Positions 16,485 to 24,667 are shown, numbered from the stretch's first letter. The stretch is DNA of 38,831 nt from Chloroflexota bacterium (GCA_020349245.1 CP070764.1:1799016-1837846), one strand, 5' to 3'. Numbers and translations: made by a program. Notes: generated from the letters alone by a model not told the origin.

Positions 16485-17264
16485 ATGAGCCGTGATTCTT
16501 ACTACGACATAGACAAGATATTTTTGCGAGGACTAACGGTGCGGGACATTGCCGAGCCGTTGCCATCTTTTGATTACCAGACACCAGCGAATAACGTCCT
16601 GGGTGCAATGGAAGCCAAAAATTTTCATATCGCAGGTATCCGCCAGGACGGTTTCGTGTGCAGGTACGTGGAGAGAGAAGAGCTTGGAAAAGGTACTTGC
16701 GGTCAATACAGCCATCCAATTGAACCAGCCAAGATACTACCCGGTCATGCCTCTTTATCCGAGCTTGTCCTTGCCTTGAACCAAGTACCCTACCTTTTCG
16801 TCCACTTCCTGGGAGAAATTGGGGGGGTTGTCACCAGGGCAGATCTGCAAGACCCCCCGGTGAGGATGTGGCTTTTTGGATTAATCACCTTAATCGAGAT
16901 CCGCTTCCTGACAATCATCGAGCGCCGTTTTCAGGGAGATGAATGGCAAGAAATCCTATCCCAATCCCGCCTGGAAAAAGCCACCGCCCTGCAAGCAGAA
17001 CGCCAGCGCAGAAATCAAAATCCAAGCTTGTTGGAATGCCTGCAGTTCTCAGACAAAGCGCAGATCATCATCAGAGACAGCCAGCTGCGCCAGCAGATTG
17101 GCTTTTCATCCCGGCGTCGGGGCGAAGAGGTGATCAAAAATTTGGAGAAGTTGCGGAATAACTTAGCCCACGCTCAAGATATTGTTCTCCTGGACTGGGA
17201 AACAATTGTCGGCATCTCAGAAAATTTAGAGACGGTTATTCGGGTTGGCACTGGCAAAGAATGA
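16485..17264 (+). CDS. CBS-domain protein with C-terminal HEPN-like domain
   Basis: 259 residues from the ATG at 16485 (an in-frame TTG at 16455 adds ten codons; neither has a clear ribosome site). Residues about 16-122 look like a CBS pair: 'VRDIAEPLPSFDYQTPANNVLGAMEAKNFHIAGI', then 'SLSELVLALNQVPYLFVHFLGEIGGVVTRADL'. CBS pairs bind adenosine nucleotides. Residues about 127-245 are helical and contain 'LEKLRNNLAHAQD', with Arg224-x4-His229, the Rx4-6H signature of HEPN domains. HEPN domains are often RNases in toxin and defence systems, but some are only binding modules. The gene stands alone between the Gfo/Idh/MocA gene and a secreted protein, and no antitoxin-like (MNT) partner is next to it. 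Confidence 0.7.
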   Translation: MSRDSYYDIDKIFLRGLTVRDIAEPLPSFDYQTPANNVLGAMEAKNFHIAGIRQDGFVCRYVEREELGKGTCGQYSHPIEPAKILPGHASLSELVLALNQVPYLFVHFLGEIGGVVTRADLQDPPVRMWLFGLITLIEIRFLTIIERRFQGDEWQEILSQSRLEKATALQAERQRRNQNPSLLECLQFSDKAQIIIRDSQLRQQIGFSSRRRGEEVIKNLEKLRNNLAHAQDIVLLDWETIVGISENLETVIRVGTGKE

Positions 17265-17514
17265 ATTCGACAATCCCTTTCCAATAATATCCCAAATTCT
17301 TGTTTGGTTATTTCACCAGATTTAACAAAAAACCCATCCCAGATCGGATTTGGGGGGAAAATTTTAAACCTTCAGAAATGTATAGTATTCCTGAAGTGTG
17401 ACAATTTATAATCTGCCCTGCCTATCATCTACTGCTTATCAAGTAAGTTTTTTTACCCTTGGATCGGATCTTCACGATCGGTCTGTTTATAAACTATGGT
17501 ATTGGAGTCTAGTT

Positions 17515-19185
17515 ATGAAACATCCTTTAAGGTTATTCACCCTATCGGTAAACATAATTTTGTTATTAACAGTGTCACTGGGTGTGGCATTTTCAGCCGG
17601 AACACCGGTTGTCTCTGGTGGGACAAACCCAGCTGCGATTCTCCTTGGAGGAGTGCGCTTCCGGGAATTAGCGACTGCGAATGACAATAATATATATCTC
17701 GGGATTCCGGATTTGGGAAATGCAGCCCAACGCAACCAGATCGGACTCACCTGGGGAGCCAGCAACACCTTCTCTCTTGAATATGATGCTAGCCTTGAAA
17801 AATTATCAGTCACCATTCACAATGGAACAACAGAGACTTCGCTTGAATATCCTGGATTCACAACATACTCAAACCAGGTTCGCGACCTGGTGTTTGGCGG
17901 TAATCAAACCTTGGCGGATTATGCTTTGAACAATTTAAATTACATGCAAATCAGCACCACCCTGCGAGAAGGTTCACCAGCCCAGCTCAGCTTGGATGAG
18001 GTATATTTAGATGGGATTTTATTGGGCCCAGGCACGTTTCCTGGAGTTTATCACGGAACTCAATTCTGGCAGGTCGCGAATTATGATTTCAGTTCCGGGT
18101 TTACCCTGACGGGAGTTTTCAATTTGTCTGGACTCACCAGCCCAAGTGGGGAATTGAACCATGTAGAGATTGCTTTCGGCACGACCGATGTTAATCCTTC
18201 TGCCCCTCTCACGTCCAATGTCCTGGCAACGCCAAATCCTGTTCCACTTGGTGGGAGCGTGACACTCACCGCAACGATCGATGACACCACTACAGGTGGT
18301 TCCAATATTCAATCTGCTGAATACCAAATCGGTAGCGGTGGTTGGACAGCCATGAGTGCCGAAGATGGTGCCTTCGATTCTGCAACTGAAAACGTGACCG
18401 CTAACTTCAATGCCCCGACCACATCTGGTCAATACCCAGTATGCGTACGGGGAACAGACACAACCCCTTTGACTGGCATTGAAGAATGCGTCACCCTATT
18501 GGTCGGTAACCAGGGACCTTTAACATTCGCGGTCACAGTTATCCCTGACAAAGTTGCCGGGGGTATGAGTGTTTCCTTATCTGCAACTGTGGATGATTCC
18601 ACGACAGGCGGTGGAACCATCCTCTCTGCTGAATACAGTGTTGACGGTGGAATTTGGACCGGGATGGTTGCTCAGGATGGGAGCTTCGACTCGACTACTG
18701 AAGTGGTCAGCGGTTCTTTCCTGGCACCATTGCCCAGCGGGGAAAAGAATGTCTGTGTCCGGGGAAAAGATACTGATCTGTATGTCGGTCCGGAATCTTG
18801 CACCACGCTGACAGTTGATAGCCAAGGTCCGCTAACCTCTTCCCTGGTCGCTTTACCAAATCCCAGCGATCCATCAGCGCAGGTCACAGTGACCGCAACA
18901 GTTGATGACACTGCGAGCGGCAATACCAATATTCAATCAGCTGAATACCAACTTGACGGAGGTGCTTGGTTCGCCATGAGCGCACAGGATGGAAGTTTTG
19001 ACTCGGCCAGCGAGGTGGTTACAGCTCAATTCAATGCCCCGGAACATAATAGTTCAGTTGAAATCTGTGTTCAGGGTAAAGACTTTCTGGCAAATGTGGG
19101 TGTTAAAACCTGCACCCAGCTCACAGTGACAAGTCCAGGTTCTCCACCAGGTCCCTTGTTCCTGCCGATAGTAATCAATAATTAA
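17515..19185 (+). CDS. Secreted surface protein with three 104-residue beta repeats
   Basis: 556 residues from the ATG at 17515 (TGGAG about 9 bases upstream; the frame is open further up to a GTG at 17398, which would place the signal peptide internally). A signal peptide ends near 'GVAFSAG'. Residues about 30-228 form a beta-rich domain of unknown type. Then come three tandem Ig-like repeats, each with 'SAEY..(D/S)GG.W..M.A.DG.FDS.(T/S)E.V' and a conserved Cys pair around 'VC(V)(R/Q)G'. The chain ends with 'PPGPLFLPIVINN', a hydrophobic tail resembling one common on secreted Chloroflexota proteins. No enzymatic motif is seen; adhesion or a surface layer role is possible. Confidence 0.82.
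   Translation: MKHPLRLFTLSVNIILLLTVSLGVAFSAGTPVVSGGTNPAAILLGGVRFRELATANDNNIYLGIPDLGNAAQRNQIGLTWGASNTFSLEYDASLEKLSVTIHNGTTETSLEYPGFTTYSNQVRDLVFGGNQTLADYALNNLNYMQISTTLREGSPAQLSLDEVYLDGILLGPGTFPGVYHGTQFWQVANYDFSSGFTLTGVFNLSGLTSPSGELNHVEIAFGTTDVNPSAPLTSNVLATPNPVPLGGSVTLTATIDDTTTGGSNIQSAEYQIGSGGWTAMSAEDGAFDSATENVTANFNAPTTSGQYPVCVRGTDTTPLTGIEECVTLLVGNQGPLTFAVTVIPDKVAGGMSVSLSATVDDSTTGGGTILSAEYSVDGGIWTGMVAQDGSFDSTTEVVSGSFLAPLPSGEKNVCVRGKDTDLYVGPESCTTLTVDSQGPLTSSLVALPNPSDPSAQVTVTATVDDTASGNTNIQSAEYQLDGGAWFAMSAQDGSFDSASEVVTAQFNAPEHNSSVEICVQGKDFLANVGVKTCTQLTVTSPGSPPGPLFLPIVINN
18205..19140 (+). repeat. Three in-frame tandem repeats of exactly 312 bases
   Basis: The repeats start at 18205, 18517 and 18829, each at a 'PLT' codon trio, so the period is 312 bases (104 codons). 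They diverge at the DNA level but are clear in protein. Each encodes one Ig-like unit of the surface protein. Confidence 0.85.
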
Positions 19186-19246
19186 GATAACAAACGATTG
19201 ATTGATCTTCAGCACAAAAACTGATCAAATTACACACATTACCATG

Positions 19247-19279
19247 TTCAGCGCAACTAATTTGGTTGCGCTGAATTTT
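19247..19279 (+). terminator. Terminator of the surface-protein gene
   Basis: Perfect 11-bp inverted repeat (19247-19257 with 19265-19275), 7-base loop, then TTTT. It lies about 60 bases after the stop codon at 19185. Confidence 0.8.
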
Positions 19280-19449
19280 ATTCTAATCATCTCTAGCTTC
19301 CGCTCGGTTCATCGAATCGGTCCATTGGAATAAAATCTTCTTAATCCAGATTTTCTTTACTAATATTAATGGTCTTTGTTACCCTAAATGGTACAATTCA
19401 GGCAATCCATGTAAAGATCAAACATAATATTATTTAAAGGAGCAGAAAA

Positions 19450-20127
19450 ATGACAGAAGTACCTCTACAGATCATCGTCGCCGCGTTTCAAGAGGAAGAC
19501 GCCGCAGACCAGGCTTTATCGACCTTAAAAGAAGCCAGGAGAGAAAAATTGATCAGTATTGATAATGCAGCAGTCATCAAGAAAGACGACGACGGGAAGC
19601 TGCATATCAAGGAAACTGCAGATATGGGGGGCGGTAAAGGAGCTGGAATTGGTGCATTAGTAGGCGGTGTAATCGGATTGATTGCTGGCCCGCCCGGTGT
19701 TGTCGCAGGAGGCGCATTAGGAGCTGCTGTGGGTGGACTCACTGCAAAATTGTACGATGGTGGATTTAAGGATGAACGATTGCGGCAGATCGGCACCTCT
19801 CTGGAACCAGGTACCTCTGCTATCGTGGCTGTCATTGAACACCGCTGGGTAGCTGATCTCGAGAGAGAACTTGCTGAAGTAGGTGCTGACGTGGCAACTG
19901 CTGCCTTGGCTGCGGATATTGCTGATCAACTCAAAAAAGGTGGCGAGCTATCCTACACTGCGGTTTCCAGTGAAGAAGGTTTCGCTGCTGGAAGGATAGC
20001 TTCCACGGATGATGAAGCAGAAGTCAGCGGGTTTATCGCAACCGATGCCGGTGTTGTCGCAGCAGAAGGTGTTGCTAAGCTCGTGGATGAGGAAGAAGAG
20101 GAAGGGGAAGCAAAGAGCGAAGAGTGA
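19450..20127 (+). CDS. DUF1269 domain protein with glycine zipper and acidic tail
   Basis: 225 residues. The first about 155 residues match the DUF1269 type: 'IIVAAFQEEDAADQALSTLKEA', a charged segment around 'AAVIKKDDDGKLHIKET', a Gly/Ala-rich membrane-inserting zipper (about residues 60-98), then 'YDGGFKDERLRQIGTSLEPGTSAIVAVIEHRW'. The C-terminal extension of about 60 residues is acidic and ends in a Glu-rich run. AAAGGAG lies 8 bases before the ATG. A strong terminator follows, so it is transcribed separately from the Ala-rich gene downstream. Members are stress-related membrane-associated proteins; the mechanism is unknown. Confidence 0.82.
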   Translation: MTEVPLQIIVAAFQEEDAADQALSTLKEARREKLISIDNAAVIKKDDDGKLHIKETADMGGGKGAGIGALVGGVIGLIAGPPGVVAGGALGAAVGGLTAKLYDGGFKDERLRQIGTSLEPGTSAIVAVIEHRWVADLERELAEVGADVATAALAADIADQLKKGGELSYTAVSSEEGFAAGRIASTDDEAEVSGFIATDAGVVAAEGVAKLVDEEEEEGEAKSEE

Positions 20128-20150
20128 GACTTTGATTTTCCAATTCAAGT

Positions 20151-20202
20151 AGTGCTTCCAGCAGAATAGTGTGATCATACCAATAGCTGGAAGCACTTTT
20201 TT
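20151..20202 (+). terminator. Terminator of the DUF1269 gene
   Basis: Perfect 12-bp inverted repeat (20151-20162 with 20186-20197) followed by six T residues (20197-20202), 24 bases after the stop codon. Confidence 0.9.
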
Positions 20203-20270
20203 GTCCAGGGTGTTGGATATGGAGACCAAAGCATGTTTAAATCAGAATACCAAACCTGGATTAAATCTGT

Positions 20271-20279
20271 TGCTATAAT
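20271..20279 (+). promoter_or_regulatory. Extended -10 promoter for the Ala-rich gene
   Basis: TGCTATAAT fits the extended -10 pattern TGnTATAAT. No good -35 is found at 16-18 bases, as is common for this promoter type. The predicted start point near 20286 would give a leader of about 44 bases before the ATG at 20330. It lies just after the DUF1269 terminator. Confidence 0.6.
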
Positions 20280-20329
20280 ATGGAACGTAAGCAAAAAAAT
20301 CTGACCTATATTAATAATGGAGTGAAATG

Positions 20330-21178
20330 ATGAGTGAAAAACCAAAAAGCAAATCCAAGAAAAAACCTGCCGGGAAAGAGCAGCTCGTAAAAAAAACTGA
20401 AGAAAAAGAAGTCGCAGCAGCCCTGACCGGTATCGAAGGAGCCCTGGATATGTCCGAAGGCGTGGATACTTTGGAGGTCGCTGCGGATGTGGCTGCAGCT
20501 AGCGCAGCTGAACTGGCGGCTGGGGCAAGCGATCTCACCCGGGCGGTTGACTTAGAAGTGGTCGCAGACCGTGTCGCCCAACTCAGCGACGTTGTTGCAG
20601 CAGCAGGCGTCACAGATATGCTGGAAGGCGCTGAGATCCTGGCCACTTCCGAGGATGTAAATGTGCTCAGCTCAATGGTAGGTCTCATGGGTGCGGATGA
20701 CCTGGAACACGGGCTTGAACTAGCCCGGATGGCTGGAGAAATGTGGGTAGTTGGTGATGTAACCGATCTGTTACAGATGCCGGTCATCTCAGCATTTCTC
20801 GAAGAACGCGGCTACATGTTGCAGGAGATGGCAGTAGACCAGATACTGCGCGCCGCCAGTACACGCAGCCTGGCTGAAGTGATGGCTGCGACTGGTGAGC
20901 AGATCGCCCAATACGGCATGCGTGAAGCTGCAGAAGGTGCAGTGCGCATGGCGGTTTCAGAAGGCATGGCTGAGACTAGTGAAGATTTATCGGATGCCGG
21001 CTTGGTTCTAGCTTCAAAGGGTGCTGCTGAAGTAGCCAACGCGATCGAAGGAGCTCAGATAGCCCGAGAAATCGCAGGAGAGGGTGTTTCCGAAATCGCC
21101 CAGGGTGCTGCTGAGATAGGTGCAGCGGAGGTGCTGGCAGAAGAAGCAGAGGAATTGAAGAAAAAATTGAAGAAGTAG
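20330..21178 (+). CDS. Alanine-rich helical protein, unknown function
   Basis: 282 residues, very rich in Ala, Glu, Val and Met and almost free of Pro, Cys and aromatic residues. The N-terminus (about 1-30) is strongly basic with 'KPKSKSKKKPAGK'. The rest is a run of amphipathic helices with recurring phrases such as 'AADVAAASAAELAAG', 'LSDVVAAAG', 'GAEIL', 'AEVANAIEGAQIA' and 'EIAQGAAEIGAAE'. The C-terminus is again charged, 'EEAEELKKKLKK'. I find no signal peptide or membrane segment and recognise no family. Two ATGs stand in tandem; the second (20330) has GGAG at the better distance of 7 bases. It has its own promoter and terminator. Confidence 0.75.
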   Translation: MSEKPKSKSKKKPAGKEQLVKKTEEKEVAAALTGIEGALDMSEGVDTLEVAADVAAASAAELAAGASDLTRAVDLEVVADRVAQLSDVVAAAGVTDMLEGAEILATSEDVNVLSSMVGLMGADDLEHGLELARMAGEMWVVGDVTDLLQMPVISAFLEERGYMLQEMAVDQILRAASTRSLAEVMAATGEQIAQYGMREAAEGAVRMAVSEGMAETSEDLSDAGLVLASKGAAEVANAIEGAQIAREIAGEGVSEIAQGAAEIGAAEVLAEEAEELKKKLKK

Positions 21179-21221
21179 TGAGTAAACTCACTAAAATTTC
21201 ATTAAAGGAAAGAACTTAATT

Positions 21222-21265
21222 AATGCCTCGCAATATTATTGAACATATGTTAGTGCGAGGCATTT
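21222..21265 (+). terminator. Hairpin after the Ala-rich gene
   Basis: 10-bp inverted repeat (21222-21231 with 21255-21264) with a 23-base loop, about 45 bases after the stop codon. The T run is short (TTT), so termination may be partial. Confidence 0.6.
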
Positions 21266-21362
21266 CCTAACTTCTGGGAGTGATTATTTAAGGATTGCCC
21301 TTACTTAGAAGGTCATCCCTCATCGGCACTATGAGATGATATGATTTACGCCAGGAGCTATC

Positions 21363-22538
21363 ATGGAGCCTGATCGGCAAGAAGCAGACATTTCGCGGAA
21401 AGATTTTCTTCACCTCGTTTCAAAATTAGGCGGCGCGGCAGCATTGGCTTCGATAATACAGGCATGCAATCAAACAGGCATCGATCCTACTTCATTATTG
21501 TCACCCTCACCTGTTTATACTTCATCAATACCAACAGAAACCAAGAAACCATCTCCTACAACGTCTGCTGGACATGTTGACGCTACAGATCCAACTGTCA
21601 GCCCATCCCAATCACCAACAATGACGCCCGAGACTGGAATCTCACAAATTGCATTTGTAAAAACTAGTGACCGAGTAAGGGGGACCCGCCAGGCGATTGA
21701 AATGCTTGGCCATCTGGAGGTCACGAATAAAAATATCTTCATCAAACCAAACTACAACAGTTCTGATCCGGCACCTGGATCTACCCATCCGGATATCCTC
21801 AAGAGCATTGTCACCATGCTTAGAGATGGAGGAGCTGGAAATATTAAAGTCGGAGATCGGAGTGGCATGGGTGATACCCGGCGAACTATGGAGATTCTGG
21901 GTGTATTCCAAATGGCGGAAAATCTTGGTTTTGAGACCCTCGTATTTGACGAAATGCCTGCTGAGGATTGGGTGATGATCAAACCGCCAGGCAGCAACTG
22001 GCAGTTCGGTTTTCCCTTTGCACGACCCTGCATAGAATCGGAGGTAATTGTCCAAGCCTGCTGCCTGAAGACGCATCGCTATGGCGGACAATTCACCATG
22101 TCCCTGAAAAACTCGGTTGGCATGGTGGCAAAACACAACCTGGTTGATAACCACGATTTCATGAATGAACTGCATTCTTCTCCTCACCAACGCCACATGA
22201 TTGCGGAGATCAATACGGCCTATTCCCCTTACTTGATCCTGCTTGATGGAGTAGAAGCGTTTATATCAGGTGGGCCGGCAAAGGGTGAACGGGTCAAATC
22301 GGAGGTGATTCTCGCCGGCAGGGATCGGGTAGCTATCGATGCCGTAGGGGTAGCTTTGCTCCGCTATCATGGCTGCCGAACCGAAGTAGCAAATGGAAAG
22401 ATATTTGATCAGGATCAAATCATGAGAGCTGTGGAATTAGGTATCGGCGTGGAGAGCCCACAGAAGATCGACCTGCTCACGGGTGATTCTGACAGCGCTG
22501 TATATGCAAACCAAATCGAGGAAATCTTGTTTTCATGA
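21363..22538 (+). CDS. DUF362 domain lipoprotein, possibly Tat-exported
   Basis: 391 residues. The N-terminus has 'ISRKDFLHLVSKLGGAAALASIIQACNQ', a Tat-like S-R-K-x-F-L motif (Lys in place of the second Arg) ending in a possible lipobox 'IIQAC'. A Ser/Thr/Pro-rich linker of about 60 residues follows. The core from about residue 95 is DUF362: 'NIFIKPNYNSSDPAPGSTHPD', 'VGDRSGMGDTRRTMEILG', 'CLKTHRYGGQFTMSLKNSVGMVAKHN' and 'ILLDGVEAFISGGPAKG'. The function of DUF362 is not settled; some members are fused to ferredoxin domains, but no Cys cluster is present here. AGGAG lies 6 bases before the ATG. Confidence 0.85.
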   Translation: MEPDRQEADISRKDFLHLVSKLGGAAALASIIQACNQTGIDPTSLLSPSPVYTSSIPTETKKPSPTTSAGHVDATDPTVSPSQSPTMTPETGISQIAFVKTSDRVRGTRQAIEMLGHLEVTNKNIFIKPNYNSSDPAPGSTHPDILKSIVTMLRDGGAGNIKVGDRSGMGDTRRTMEILGVFQMAENLGFETLVFDEMPAEDWVMIKPPGSNWQFGFPFARPCIESEVIVQACCLKTHRYGGQFTMSLKNSVGMVAKHNLVDNHDFMNELHSSPHQRHMIAEINTAYSPYLILLDGVEAFISGGPAKGERVKSEVILAGRDRVAIDAVGVALLRYHGCRTEVANGKIFDQDQIMRAVELGIGVESPQKIDLLTGDSDSAVYANQIEEILFS

Positions 22539-22705
22539 GGAAACTTTTTTGATTTTATGGGTTTAATTATTTGAGGTTATTTGGGATAATCAGCGTGTTT
22601 CATTGATTTAAGTCGGACTCATACCGAGAAAGGAGATGGCTTTATAGAAAATCAAAATTTGAACAATTTAGGAGTTATCTCAATCATCATCAAGGAGAAT
22701 GAGTA

Positions 22706-23269
22706 ATGGATCGCATTATCAAAGCTTTTACATTCAAAACTGAAGTGTACAAAGAAGTTGAGGGAGATCCCTCGTTTACCACAACTGCCTGGTTGATCGT
22801 GGCGGTTGTTTCGTTCGTCAATTCCCTCGGATCGCTGTCGTTTGATAATTTTGTTTCTTCATTCTTGGCTGCCATCCTGAACGCCGTGTTCGCCGTGGTC
22901 GGCTTTGCCTTAGCAGCGTATGTAATAAACTTTGTAGGTAAGTCAGTCTACAAAGCCGATGTTTCCTTTGAGGAATTAGTCCGGACTGTTGGCTTGGCAT
23001 ATGTCTGGCAGGCGGTTGGATTCCTAGGCATACTCGGTTCATTCTCGGTAGCCCTCAGCTGTTTAGTTGCCCCAGCACTCTTCGTTGGTGCCATTCTGTT
23101 TCTTGTTTCTGCGATGCTCGCAGCGAAAGAAGCCTTGGATTTGGAATGGATGCAAACCATAATCACCGTCGTTATCGGCTGGGTCGTATACATCATAATT
23201 GTTGCAGTTGCAGGCTTCGTAGTAAGCTTATTGGGACTTGGTGGAGCTGCCCTGTTCGGCCTCTTCTAA
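22706..23269 (+). CDS. Yip1-like membrane protein
   Basis: 187 residues resembling the bacterial Yip1 family. It has a short polar N-terminus 'MDRIIKAFTFKTEVYKEVEGD' and then five hydrophobic segments, among them 'WLIVAVVSFVNSLGSLSF', 'LNAVFAVVGFALAAYVINFVG' and 'TIITVVIGWVVYIIIVAVAGFVVSLLG'. The soluble part contains 'FEELVRTVGLAYVWQAVGFLG', which matches the 'eL.r..g.a..P..l' signature of Yip1 proteins. AAGGAG precedes the ATG and a hairpin follows the stop. The biological role in bacteria is unknown. Confidence 0.78.
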   Translation: MDRIIKAFTFKTEVYKEVEGDPSFTTTAWLIVAVVSFVNSLGSLSFDNFVSSFLAAILNAVFAVVGFALAAYVINFVGKSVYKADVSFEELVRTVGLAYVWQAVGFLGILGSFSVALSCLVAPALFVGAILFLVSAMLAAKEALDLEWMQTIITVVIGWVVYIIIVAVAGFVVSLLGLGGAALFGLF

Positions 23270-23291
23270 TTCTCTGATTCTCAATATGGAA

Positions 23292-23323
23292 TGCGGTTTG
23301 AGGTTGCGAAATCTCAAACCGCA
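23292..23323 (+). terminator. Hairpin after the Yip1-like gene
   Basis: Perfect 11-bp inverted repeat (23292-23302 with 23313-23323) with a 10-base loop, 22 bases after the stop; a short T run (GTTTT) begins 5 bases later. Confidence 0.7.
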
Positions 23324-23448
23324 CTCTGTTTTAACCACCTTGCGGACAAGCAAGATTTGCTTGGCTTCCGATTGGATGGTTAATGATTTGTTGATTCCTT
23401 GAAATTGTTGTATAGTGAATACAGGATGATTTAATCCATCCGCGAGCG

Positions 23449-24159
23449 ATGATTAAAAAGTGGGTATTGATCATATTCTTTTGTTTGCTGTTTGTACTCC
23501 TTGGAGGCGTGCTGTTTAACTACTTCCGCAGGGACAAAGCGACCACCGGGAAATCTGGCGATCAAAGGATCTCACTTCCAAAACCAGTTTTATCCAGCCG
23601 AATTTCGATTGAGCAAGCGCTCGCTCAGCGCCGGTCGATCCGCGAATATTCCTCTGAACCCCTCACCCTTGAAGAAATTTCTCAATTGCTCTGGGCGGCA
23701 CAAGGGATCAATCGTCCTGGAGGCTACCGAACGGCGCCTTCCGCTGGAGCCCTTTATCCCCTTGAGGTTTATCTTGTCAGCAACCAGATTGATCAGGTTC
23801 CCGCCGGATTCTATCACTACAATCCAGAAGGGCACGCCATCGAACAGCTCCTCCGGGGCGATTTTCGCTATGAACTCAGCCAGGCAGGTTTAAACCAGCA
23901 GGCAATTCAAAACGCTCCTGCAGTATTTCTTATCACAGCTATCTACGAGCGAACCACCGCAAAATATGGTCCGCGCGGCAGACAGTACGTGCATATGGAG
24001 GTCGGCAGTGCAGCCCAGAACGTTTACTTGCAGGCATATTCATTGGATATTGGCACCGTATTTATCGGCGCGTTTCATGACGATCAGGTAAAAAGACTTT
24101 TCAATTTAGCATCGGAAGAACAACCCCTTTGCCTGCTTCCCCTGGGAAAGTTAAATTGA
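23449..24159 (+). CDS. Membrane-anchored SagB-type nitroreductase/oxidoreductase
   Basis: 236 residues. An N-terminal anchor helix 'WVLIIFFCLLFVLLGGVLF' is followed by a linker and an FMN-dependent SagB/ThcOx-type domain from about residue 50. Family features are 'QALAQRRSIREYSSEPLTLEEISQLLWAAQGI', 'RTAPSAGALYPLEVYLV', 'VHMEVGSAAQNVYLQA' and 'DIGTVFIGAFHD'. SagB enzymes oxidise azolines to azoles in peptide natural products, but stand-alone members are common and have other or unknown substrates. No YcaO, precursor peptide or leader peptidase is nearby, so a natural-product role is not supported. The ribosome site is weak. Confidence 0.87.
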   Translation: MIKKWVLIIFFCLLFVLLGGVLFNYFRRDKATTGKSGDQRISLPKPVLSSRISIEQALAQRRSIREYSSEPLTLEEISQLLWAAQGINRPGGYRTAPSAGALYPLEVYLVSNQIDQVPAGFYHYNPEGHAIEQLLRGDFRYELSQAGLNQQAIQNAPAVFLITAIYERTTAKYGPRGRQYVHMEVGSAAQNVYLQAYSLDIGTVFIGAFHDDQVKRLFNLASEEQPLCLLPLGKLN

Positions 24160-24441
24160 CCTTGAAATTCAGGTGAAATCTCGCACAGGTAATGACCAAC
24201 CCCAAAACTCATAAATAACCCCAATATATTGGCAGTGATAGGAGTGACCCCCCACAGGTGGTAACATTTCTATTTGCATTATCAGTATTTCTTGTAAGTT
24301 ATTTAGGATAATTTCGATCACCCCTTGGTATTGCTTAATTGGAGATATTGGAGTAAAGTAATTAGCGAAGCATTTTCAAGACATCAGGTGAAATTTCCTT
24401 TCAGATGTCAATCTATCCAAATCTATGCGAAGGAGCGTAAC

Positions 24442-24642
24442 ATGGCATTTAGTTTCCGGAACTCAAAAGGTGTCACATATTATCTGCACGGGAAAAAGCG
24501 AGTAACCTCGAGCGGGAAAGAAACCTGGCTTTATTACTTTGCCAAGGAACAAAAACCTGAAGGCGGTTTAGATGCAGTTCCCGCTGGATACACCGTCGTT
24601 GAAAATAAGAATGGCTTACCGCTATTGAAAAAATCCGCATAA
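24442..24642 (+). CDS. Small conserved-looking protein (67 aa)
   Basis: 67 residues from the ATG at 24442, with GAAGGAG about 7 bases upstream. The frame is open for 39 more codons upstream, but that part has no ribosome site and a non-coding look. The protein has 'FRNSKGVTYYLHGKKRV', 'WLYYFAKEQKPEGGLDAVPAGYTVVENKNGLPLLKK'. It is basic and aromatic-rich with two similar 'YY' strands, and looks like a small beta-sheet protein. No Cys or membrane segment is present. A strong terminator follows. I do not recognise a named family. Confidence 0.75.
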   Translation: MAFSFRNSKGVTYYLHGKKRVTSSGKETWLYYFAKEQKPEGGLDAVPAGYTVVENKNGLPLLKKSA

Positions 24643-24667
24643 CGATTTGCTTATTCATAAATACGAC

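Noticed and set aside
17398..17514. Upstream extension of the surface-protein frame from a GTG
   Set aside because: It would put the signal peptide about 40 residues inside the protein, and a better ribosome site precedes the ATG at 17515.
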